Positions 10,384-22,300 of a stretch of DNA of 64,000 nucleotides are shown here, piece after piece. The notes below the pieces were generated by a model that was given only the letters and a program-made list of their open reading frames with translations, did not search any database and had not been told where the DNA came from. This stretch comes from Mesocentrotus franciscanus (taxonomy: Eukaryota > Echinodermata > Echinoidea > Camarodonta > Strongylocentrotidae). Position numbers and translations under genes: made by a program. Location of the stretch: the NCBI GenBank assembly GCA_037976565.1, contig CP137675.1:14907330-14971329 (forward strand). Reading direction: 5' to 3'. Positions within the stretch are counted from its first letter, which is position 1. Every line of letters starts with the position of its first letter.

Positions 10384-13300
10384 GTGTGTATTGACAAAAA
10401 TTTATTTATTTTTTTTTTCATAGCATTGTTGCAAATGCTTAGACTTGTTTATGGCCCTGAACAGGTCTGAATGATTGAAAAGAAATGATCAGTATACAAG
10501 CATCCCTTTATTGTCTTCTAAATCCTACTTGTGTCTGTTTATCATTATGTCCATCTTGCTGTCTGTCTGTACAGTTATCTCCTTGCTATCAGTGATGATC
10601 AGGAGCTCCGAGAATACCTCAGCCAACTGCTGGATTGCTCCAACGAACAAAATGCAGCATTTGTCGAAGAATTGATGAGAAGGAGAAACAGCGGGCCGGC
10701 TCTCCCACAGAACTTCACTGTAAGTATCCAAGATTGTAATAATGATAATAATAATAGGCATTTGTATAGCGCCGTCTATCTAGTCAATGCTATTCCGAGG
10801 CGCACAAGAAAAATAGAAAGAATGAGAAAGTTTGGACAAGAAAGTTTGGATGAGTGTCATAGTGCCAAGTACAGGTATTGTTAAAAAAGATAAGATTTCA
10901 GCTTGGATTTAAAGGTCTCTAAGGAAGTTATGATTCTCAAATTAAATGGTAAATTATTCCAAAGACAAGGTGCTGCAGATGAAAAAGCCCTTTCACCACA
11001 GGCTACTCATGTCTTTGGGATCTTAAGAAGATGCTGGTGTGATGATCTTAGACTACGAGCTGGTGTATAAGGCATAACAAGGTTTTGTAAATAGTTTGGT
11101 GCTACTCCGTTTACAGCCTTCCATGTGACGAGAAGGATTTTGAATTCATGCGCTTGCAGAAGGTGTAATGCAAAGTTTTCAATTATACAATGATTAAGAA
11201 AAAGAAGAGGAAATCAATGATGTAAGCTAATGGAGTTCATTAATTTGATTGACAACAAATAAGTTAGTCACCTCCTCCGGTCAAAGGTCATTGTTATGGT
11301 CTACACTTAAAGTGACTCGGTAACATTGCCTCAGATTCTGAAACAAAATCCTGGATTTAGCTCATGCTGCAATCATAATTATAAACCTTTAGGTCAGTCA
11401 GGAATCCCATGACTTTTACAAGCCGATCGCCTGTCTGATTATCAAGATATTTATGATTGGAAATCGAAATTTCATTTTTTGTTTTCCTAACGGTTTTTAT
11501 AACACTACAGTCTATTGGGGGGATTGGGGGAGTATGGTAAAACCGGTCACTCAAAGATTTTTACTTTTTTGAGGCACTTCATGATCATTTTGAAGCACAA
11601 TTTTTTAAGGGCTTCAATATTAATACACCATATCACAGGCACTGATAACACGTAGGGCTATGCATCTCAGATGTAACATTGTTAGACGATGCCTTTAAGA
11701 TGAGAAGTTCCCCGGAATCACAGGATATGTACATTATAATTGTTGATTTCTGAAAATGACATGTATAATTCCTCTAGATTAACAATCAGTATACAAATAG
11801 TTCATGTTTGCGAATCCATTAGTGAATATTCACTAAACACTGGTCAAATCACTATCGAATAATGAACAAGACTTGTTGACTTCATTATTCATCTCATTGT
11901 GACTTCACTGAGTGCAGTGTACATCACTAATGCACAAGCTTCAAAACATGAATAATTTGTTTTATGAAACAGGTCTACATTATGATCTTTAATAAAGTCT
12001 AGAAATAAGCAACAGACCCTATCGAAACGCCATGAGTCGCACAGTCATCAAGGCTGCTTTTTGTAATGACATCACATAAGCGCAGCCAAATTGGGATCAT
12101 TTTAACGATAAGATTGCCTATATTCTAGAACCCATTAAATAATGAAATATGATTTTAAATTTAAGATTTAAGAAATTCGAGAAATTCAAGAAATTAATTT
12201 AAAATAATTTTCCTACTATCCATTAATTCTTTTGTGCAGTCTTAAACATGGTGTCCACGTTTTGTTTTTTCTTTAATCAGGTCTACAGAAAGTCTGCAAC
12301 TCAAGAAAAATCTAAGAAGGATGTATCAAAACACAAGGGCAAATCAAAAAGCAAGGAGAAAAAAAATAGTCAAGAGACAATTTCACCATCAAACCAAAAA
12401 TCTAATACATCACCTCAATTACCACCACAAGTGCAACCAAATCAGGTAATACATATTCTTCACTCTTCTTTTATGAGTATTTGCTGCATGTACAGTACAT
12501 ATAGATGTTCCACTATCGGTATTTCATCTTTGCAGAATTAATTAACTTGCTACTCCATAGCAAAAAGAGCAATTTCATAATGCTAAAATAAACTGTTTTA
12601 TGTTTCTTTATTTCGAAAAAAAATATGCTAATTGAAAATAACATTTATGAAGAACAGTGAGAACCTCTGTTTAAAATCTCTCCGTGCTAAATGAGCAAGG
12701 CATTTCGTATCTGTAATAACATTTATTAAATTGTAATGTATTTGTCAGTCAACACTAATATCATCTGCATTACTCAATGAATCTTCACTTGGTATGTTCA
12801 CTTGATGTCAAAATTACAGAATTTATGAAGGGAGGTGATAAAAGATCGGAAATATGCAGTGATTGACTCATTTCATGTTACAGCTCCAGCAACAGCCAAC
12901 TCGCAATGGTCTCTCATCGGAGGATGAACAGAGCCTAGCCCTTCAGCAAGGAGCACGCCCAAGACCAAATTTGTTCCGCTCTACAGTCAAGAGGGACAGG
13001 TCCGTAGCACCATTCACCTTCCTGGACGCCATCCTTGCGAGTGCCAGGCTCACAAGCATGCCTTGGTCTCCAACTGTCTGGAGTGTGGGAGAGTGGTCTG
13101 CAGCCAGGAAGGGTCCGGTCCATGTATATTCTGTGGTGCTTTGGTAAGCAGGGTTGATGTTTTAGAGGGGTGCTTATAGTACTCAGTTTGAAAGTGTTAT
13201 AGGGTTTCAAAATCATACGGGTTGATAGAGAGCTGAAGTGATGTAGCATCGTCCAACTCCACCTTCCCGGACACCACCCTTGCGAGTGCCAGGCTCACAA

Positions 13301-16300
13301 GCACGCCTTGGTCTCCAACTGTCTGGAGTGTGGGAGAGTGGTCTGCAGCCAGGAAGGGTCCGGTCCATGTATATTCTGTGGTGCTTTGGTTTGAAAGTGT
13401 TCTAGGGTTTCAAAATCATACGGGTAGATAGAGAGCTGAAGTGATGCTTCACTATGAAAAAATACTATTTTATCTTCCTCTGTCTTTCTCCCATTCTCTT
13501 GCTCTGTCTCTTCTTTTAACACTCATTCTTTCTATCGTGTTATATCTACGTTCTCTAAAGCTTTCTTTTTCTTTTCTCTCTCATTTTCTTGTGTACCCTT
13601 CTATAATCTTCTTTTATTATTCTCTCTCACTATCATTCTTTTTATTTCAATTTGTCTTGTATATTTGTTCTCTCTTTTTCTTTTTGTCCTTTAAACCGGT
13701 AACCTATCTTTACTTTTCTTCTTCCCTTTCCTTCTTCTTTACCTCTTGCTATGTCTGCTTATCTGTCTCTCTACATCTTGTTTTAATTTCTTATTTTCTG
13801 TTTATCTTTATCTTTTCCTCTTGCAGGTGTGCAATAAAGAGGAGCAAGAGATCCTAGCCAGAAATTCCAAAAAGAGTGAAAAGTTACGGAAAAAACTGAT
13901 GGGAGAGACCCATGCCAACAGTGATGCATCATCTCTGAAATCATCAGGCAATAAGCCAGACAGTATAGACCGAGCCATAGCACACAAAGACAGGCTCATT
14001 GAGTTTGATAAAACAAGGTTAGTGCCATGGAGAAAACAGGAATACTATATGGTTTCACTCAGAGTTAACCATCTGACCATCCAGGCTGCATGTCACAAAA
14101 CCTGTCTTTGGTCTAAGTTCACCAATATTCCATTGAAAGTTGCGATGTAAAATTAAAGGGAAATTTAAACTTAATAGCAAACTAATCTAATAGAAAGCAG
14201 AAGAATCAGAGAAACACACTGGTGAAAGTTTGAAGGAAATCAGACGTAAGATAGGAAAGTTATGAATTTTTCAAAATTGTAATCACTATATGTATGGGGA
14301 TTTCAAATTGGCTGAATCTGTATTGTCACTGTTAATGTTACGTAGTGGCGGACAACTTTCCCATTTGTTCCAACACACAAAATGACTAAAATGTCTGTGC
14401 ATACGTCACAATCCACTGACCAAATTGCCAATTTGAGATCCACATACATATACTGATGTCATTTTTCAAACACTTATAAATTTCTTATTATAGGCGGGAC
14501 TTGTATAAGACTTTCGCCATTCTGGTTCTCCTATTGTTCAGCTTTTATACAAATTAACTCAGTACAAAGGTTGGATTGCCCTTTAACATTATGTTTCCAT
14601 GGGATGATTTGAATTTAGACTCACGACAGGTTTCATGCAATGCCGCCCAAACTTCCAGCAGCACATGCCACAGTCAATTTGGGAAGATTTGAATTTCTCA
14701 TCTTAGTCAAAACATGAAATCGCCTTGTGCCTCAAGTGGACTTCAACTGTTTAAAAAAAATGGCTTGGTTTCTAATTGTTAGTAATAGTATGCAGTCTCC
14801 TTGTACCGTGGCACTCATGGCCACGGCATGATTCTTGTGCATATTACTTTAAGTGCTTGTACATCATATTCCAATTTTCTTCCAGTGTAAGGAGAACCAA
14901 GGTCCATGACGACCAGTCGGACTACTTCTCCAGCGACACCAACCAGTGGCTGAATACCACGGAGCGAGGTGAATTGAAGAAGAGGGAGGGGGAACTGAGG
15001 GAGCAGAGGCACGGGTCTCGACTCAACAAGAAGTTCAACCTGGACTTTGCGGGCAGGAAGGTCGTGGAGCAGGAGGCAGAAGAGATGTACAACAGCAAGG
15101 ATGAGGTTGTACAGAGGGTCGTCTTTGGGAATAAACCGAGAGGCGAGGAGGAAGCGTCAAAGGGAGGCCATGATGCAACAATATTGAACCCCGGCATTAC
15201 AAGAGAGGCCCCTAAGGTAAGGAGTGCTAAACTCTGCTCAAAGAAACTTGAGATGGGTTTTTTTTTGTGGTGAAAATCAATTCATCTTATTGATACCACA
15301 CTACGTCAGCAACTTACACGCCCCTAAGATCCAATTCCTCCACATAGACGGGACGGCATTGTGTACAACATCCCTTGCAAAGGATGTAATAGATCCTACA
15401 TCGGTGAAACTGCCCGTCCGATAAAAGAAAGAATCACTGAGCATAAGAGGGACGTCAGGCTCCGCCGAACTGACAACTCAGCCGTAGCCGAACATGCTTG
15501 GGATAACCAGCATCAACCAGACTGGGACGGGGTTCAGTGCCTTTCCCATGAACGGCATTGGTACACACGGAGGGTAAAGGAAGCTATCAATATCCGCCTT
15601 AATCCCAATAATTTAAACAGAGACAACGGGATCGATATCCCTGAATTTTGGATGCGTACGATACGCCGCCATGACACTCCCCGTCCAGCCGGCCAGCACC
15701 GGTCGATTAGAATCAGCAGGCGAGCGAACCAGCGGCCTGCTGATTGGTCGAACACCGTGCGCCTGCCAATAGGCCTTGTGCGTTATTGTTCCAATTATCG
15801 ATCGAATATTTGACCGCCGCCGGTCCTCCCGTAGAGTATAAAACACGCTTGCTTACATTAGCCAATAGGCCTTGTGCGTTATTGTTCCAATTATCGATCG
15901 AATATTTGACCGCCGCCGGTCCTCCCGTAGAGTATAAAACACGCTTGCTTACATTAGTTTTTATCACCTGACGAAGTGTTGTAGCGGCGCACGAAACGTC
16001 ATGATCTTTTAGATCCCTTATTGACCACATTGCGAGACAAATGAATATCACTAGCGATATTATTTTCGATACTACATCCGCAATGAGTAATATATTTAAC
16101 ATATAATCTAGTTGTACACCATAAGAAATCTAAACTTAGGGTGCATCATGGTTGATGACAGTGCCTAGGTAGCTGTGTACACAGAAGATATTTGTGCAAA
16201 CACCAATGAAAACGTGTAATTAAAAAAAAAAGGCTTTGGTGTGATATATGTCTAGATATTAAAATATTGTCTGTTTAGAGCCAGAATGCTGTACTATGAT

Positions 16301-19300
16301 ATACATGTAATTATGCCTCTGTTACAAAGTAGCCGGAGGCATTATGTTTTCTGGTTGTCCGTCCGTCCCGTTCTCGTGATCGCGTTATCTCAAGAACTGA
16401 TTGATGGATTACCACCAAACTTGGGTCATGTATGTATCTTGCAGAGCTAATGAACTGATTAGATTTTGGGTTCATGAGGTCAAAGGTCAAAGGTCACAGG
16501 GCTCATTTTGTATGCGAAAATAGCTTGTGATCGCGTTATCTCAAGAACCGATTGATGGATTACCGCCAAACTTGAGTCATGTATGTATCTTGCAGAGCCA
16601 ATGAACTGATTAGATTTTGGGGTCACGAGGTTAAAGGTCAAAGGTCACAGGGCTCATTATGTATGCAAAAACAGCTTGTGAATACACTGTCATTAGAACC
16701 GGTGGACGGATTACCATCAAACTCAAAACATGTATGTATCTTGCAGAGCAAATGAACTGATTAAGTTTTAGGGCCATGGGTCAAAGGTCAAAAGTCGTGG
16801 GGCTTTTTTATGTACCGGTATTAAAAAATAGCTTGTGATCGCATTATCTTGAGAACCGACAGATGGATTACTGTCAAACTCAGGACAGGAATTTATCTTG
16901 CAGAGCCATGTATATGAAAAATAGCTTGTAATCACAATATTCTGAGAACCTGTTAATGGATTACTATCAAACTTGAATATTAAAAATTGCTTCCGTTTTG
17001 GTTTGCAAAATCGCTCTATGGCGGAGGCATCATTTTCGACTGCACGCAGTCAAAGTTCCATCTAGTTTATATTGATATCTCATCTTAATATACTACTCAG
17101 TCCACCTTGTTTACAAATATGTTTCACAGGACATTTAACGAGGCAAGCTTTTAGTCCTGGATCCTTTCCATTGATACTGTGTTGTATGATACTGAACATT
17201 GCAGTTTATGAATCCATTTTTGTCTCGCCTGCGTAGCAAAAAGCGAGACATAGGCGCCGCTTTTCCGGTGGCGGCGGCGGCGGCGTCAACATCAAAACTA
17301 AACCTAAGGTTAAGTTTTTGAATTGTTAATATAATTTTGAAAGTATAAGGTCCTATTAAATGAAACTTGGACTAAAGGGTTATCAAGTATCCCCAATCAT
17401 GTGAGGAAAATTTCAGGTCACAAAGTCAAGGTCAAAGGTCATTTCAGGTCAACAAACTTAGACTATGTTGTGGCATCATCATCAAAAACTTAACCTGAGG
17501 TTAAGTTTTTGAATTTGTAATATAATTTCGAAAGTATCAGTTCTTATTCAATGAAACTTAGACTAAAGGGTTATCAAGTATCCCCAATCATGTGAGTAGA
17601 ATTTCAGCCCACTAGGTCAAGGTCAAAGGTCATTTCAGTTCAACAAACTTAACTATGTTGTCTCAAGAACCGATTGATGGATTACCGCCAAACTTGAGTC
17701 ATGTATGTATTTTGCAAAGCCAATGAACTGATTAGATTTTGGGGTCACGAGTTCAAAGGTCAAAGATCACAGGGCTCATTATGTATGCAAAAATAGCTTG
17801 TGATTGCGTTATCTCAAGAACCGATTGATGGATTACCACCAAACTTAGGTCATGTATGTATCTTGCAGAGCCAATGAACTGATTAGATTTTGGGGTCACG
17901 AGGTTAAAGGTCAAAGGTCACAGGGCTCATTATGTATGCAAAAACAGCTTGTGAATACACTGTCATTAGAACCGGTGGACAGATTACCATCAAACTCAAA
18001 ACATGTATGTATCTTGCAGAGCAAATGAACTGATTAAGTTTTAGGGCCATGGGGTCAAAGGTCAAAAGTCGTGGGGCTTTTTTATGTACCGGTATTAAAA
18101 AATAGCTTGTGATCGCATTATCTTGAGAACCGACAGATGGATTACTGTCAAACTCAGGACAGGAATTTATCTTGCAGAGCCATGTATATGAAAAATAGCT
18201 TGTAATCACGATATTCTGAGAACCTGTTAATGGATTACTATCAAACTTGAATATTAATATAATTTCGAAAGTATAAGTTCTTATTCAATGAAACTTAGAC
18301 TAAAGGGTTATCAAGTATCCCCAATCATGTGAGTAGAATTTCAGCCCACTAGGTCAAGGTCAAAGGTCATTTCAGGTCAACAAACTTAACTATGTTGTGG
18401 CATCAGGCTAAGATTTTTTAATTGTTATCATAATTTTGAAAGTATACATTCCTATTCCATGTAACTTGAACATAAGGGTTATCAAGTATCACCAATCATG
18501 TTATTAGTCTTTTAGGTGACAAAGTAAAGGTCAAATGTCATTTCAGGTCTGGAAACTTAGACTTTGTTGTGGCATCAACATCAAGATTTTGAAATTTTAG
18601 CATAATTTCAAAAGTGTTTGTTCAAATTCCATGAAACTTGTACCCAAGGGCTATCAAGTATCACAAATCATGTGACACAAATTCCAGGTCACAAAGTCAA
18701 GGTCAAAGGTCATTTTAGGTCAGTAGACTTGGATTATGTTCTCAAAATTTAATATGAGAATTAATAAATAAATTGTTGTTATTTTTCATATTTCATGAAA
18801 GTAAATATTCGAATCATTCAGTACTTTCCCATGAATATTCTAATAGTAATTTTAGTATTCGATCCCAGGCCTAGTATGTACATGATCAGTTACAGCTAGG
18901 TGACAATATTGATGTTTGGATAATATATATTGGAGTATATCTCATAATAATGTTCTCATTATGCTAATGAGACGTGATGTGATGTAGATGGGCTCTACCT
19001 TCCAATTGTTTTTACACAAAGTGCTGAAAAATCCTCTTTTCTTAAAAAGTTTATTAGATAACTTTATTTGTAAATTACTGACAAGCATTGAAACATTTAT
19101 AGTCTTACCCATACACTAAATCTCATTATATTGTATTCTTATGATACAGTAAATAATTATTCTGATGATTCATAATCAATATTCACTTCAAAATGCTTAT
19201 TATATTCAGAGGATTTCATTTTCGGGGGTCTGCAAATGGGCCACCCTGCCTATAAAAATAATGTCCCAACCTCAATTTTTCATCAAATCGAATTGCGTAA

Positions 19301-22300
19301 TGCCGAATTGCGTAATGCAGGCGAGACCGCCGAGAGCGTTTCACTTTTAGAATTTCAAGAGTAGACTAAACCTTTCACAGTCCAAATATTGTATTGATAT
19401 TTTAGACAGTTTAAATTATCAAGCTCAAAGGAAAAAGAATATATATATGTTACAATAGGATTCAAATCTGTATTGATCCAGGATGTAATAATAAATTGAT
19501 GTCATCACCTCATCTCCATCTATAAGATATAAGAATCCATTATGCAACCTCATCTAGTATCTACATGTACATATACACATGTATTGGCTCATTCTCCTGA
19601 TGGGTCAGAAAACTACCTCACGAAAACTCCCTGCAGCAATACAAAATAACATGAGCAGGGGAGTGTTTCACAAAGACTAAGATCGACTTTAAGTTGGACT
19701 TAACTATGGAAGGCCGTTTACGCCACTTTTTGCTCTCGCCACTATGATCTTTAGATCATATTTTTTCCTTCAATAATTTGTGACCATGATTTTGTACGTC
19801 CCTTGAGAGACCAATGCCAGTAAATGATGAGAGCAAACAGTGGCATGGACGGCCTGTCATAGTTTAGTCCAACTTAAACTAAAGTCGATCTTAGTCTTTG
19901 TGAAACACCCCCCAGATCAATAATCTGTGTACAAACATATAGCATAGCTGACTACCATTCCTATTTTGGAGGAATGATTCCTAATTTTTGGTCTTCAAGC
20001 TACTGTTTTGAACCCTAGATTTCTCTCTTTTTCTGAAATATTCTGTGTGAAATGTTTACAAAATAGATTGTATTCCTAATTTTGCCTTGAGAGATTCCTA
20101 TTTTTTGCTGTGAAAGGTTGGTAGGTATGTTACAGATCAGTGACTCAAGGCCAGCACCCAAATCATTCGAACCCCGAGATGCTGTAGTTTCATGTGTGAA
20201 CAGCACAATTCCACAATTCATGGACACCTTTAGTGGTTTTTCTTTGACAGATCATCAATCTGCTTCTCTGATTTTTCTGCTTTCTTTTAGAGTAGTTTAC
20301 TCTTAAGATTGGATTTTCCTTTGGATTTAAGCAATATTATCAAAAAATCTACTTCTTTGCTTGTTTCTCGTTGCAGTTTGTTTCCAATACACCCACTAAC
20401 ACAAAGCAAGGATCAAGCAATCTAACGTCATCAAGAAGAGACGGTTCCTCCAAGACCAACCCTCGCGTGCAAGACAAAGAGTTGATGGAGATGTCAGACC
20501 AAGGACAGTGTCTTAGCATGCATCAACCGTGGGCGTCGTTACTTGTGGCTGGTATCAAGAAGTGAGTCCAGTCTTCTATTTCTTTTTGCTATGCCTTTGC
20601 TGTTAAAAGTTTTGCTATCAAAAGATTTGCTGCTAGCTTTCCATAGACACTGTATTTCAGGTTGTCTTTGAATAGGCTTTGGATGTTCTAGTCTGTCTTG
20701 CTGTGTTCATATATGTAGCAAATACTGCAATATTTGCTGTTGTGCATCGGTAAGGAATTTGTCTAGGTCATCCTTGATATTCAGCAAATAATTACCGTTG
20801 GTGAAGGTGATGGGACAAACTATCACTTCCGAGGCGATCTGGATGTAGCTATCTTTCCGAAGCGAAGCTGAGGAAAGATAGCGTATACATTCAGATCGCC
20901 GAGGAAGTGATAGTTTGCCATCGCCTGAAACCAAAGGTGATTATTTGCTTTATATTTCACATCAGAAACATTTCACTTCTTCCGTCATTTTAGAGCAACA
21001 AGTCATCAATTGACAGCTAGCTAGCAAGTGACGGTGTGCGATCGTACAGTGTATGCAGTATGGTGGCGTGACCATAGCTCGCGTGACCAAAGTTCGCGTA
21101 CTAACACTAAAAGCGCTTAAAGAGGCAATACATAGCAAAGTGCGTTGCACCCGGTAGATAGTCGACTATCTACCGGTGCAACGCTCTTTCACTGAAAATA
21201 GTAGTACTATCTGGACAGTGTAACAAACTTTTCTTCTCCCATCAATGATGGGCGAACTATCTTTCATCGCGTGATTTCCTTTTGACCAATCGTAGAGCAA
21301 GATTCTTAGTATGTGGAATATAATAGCTGCTATCAAAAGCATATCCATCAAGTTTTCTGATATGTCAGGTTGAAAGTGGCAGATATGAACAGAGCTTCTG
21401 TCTATCTTTGAAACATTTTTTCACATTTAGGTATGGAAAGTTCATGTATGTACGTGTAAGAATGGCTGTGATGAATCTGTTGCATAATAATTCCACTTTT
21501 TGTTGAAATATTTATAAATCATTATCAATCTTTTCAAATCTTTTGCTCATTGTATTATATGAATCTGTAGGTCTTTTATCGTCATGTAAGTCTTGCACTT
21601 TCCTCCCATACAATTTTCTTTGAGTCTTATTCTTCCTTGAATTTGAATGTCTGTACATGTGTTGCTGACATCATTTATTAATGATTAGTCAATATAGGAA
21701 CAGGAAAATTCCATCTTAAAGAGCAGGAATGCGAGAAGAATTAAACAGATAAATGCAAATCCCAGGGCAATACTGAAGTAACGGTCGATGCAGAGCAGAT
21801 GGAATAAAGATTACCTACATGTATCACTGAAAAAAAAAAAACTCTTAAAGATACTACCGGTATGTCCATTTTGCAGCCAATATCAAATTCTGTAGAACTT
21901 TGCAGGAATTATGAATATGTCATGTATGTCCTATCTGTGAAATTTAAACATTAGCAGTGTCCTAGTATTCAAATTATGCAAGGAAACCTGTTTACCTTCT
22001 AGACTTCACTGTCAGACACTATTGAGTGACTGACTGACATCTTTGGTAATAACATACATAAAATGAGCTGTAACAGGTACATGAGCATTTGTCTACATCA
22101 ATAACCCACTACTTGTAATGGCCAAAATTAAACTGATTGAATCTTTGTGCAGCACAAAATGTACGACCATTCGGTAAAAGGGTCTGAAAATCAGACTATT
22201 ACTTAGGTGATTGCAATCACTTAAGTCGATTCGACAACTAATGGTCGTTATTTTCCCTCTAAATGCCATTTTTAAGCCCTTTCGTTTTGAGGTTCAATTT

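Noticed and set aside
12934..13143. Cryptic acceptor that would restore the exon 4 frame
   Set aside because: It is possible in phase, but lacks a pyrimidine tract. It would also discard the LQQQPTRNGLSSEDEQ segment that continues exon 3 naturally. One missing base is the simpler explanation.
20118..20306. A possible TRIP4 exon between exons 6 and 7
   Set aside because: Exon 6 ends at APK and exon 7 starts FVSNT, which aligns without a gap to the human sequence, and no matching splice pair is visible.
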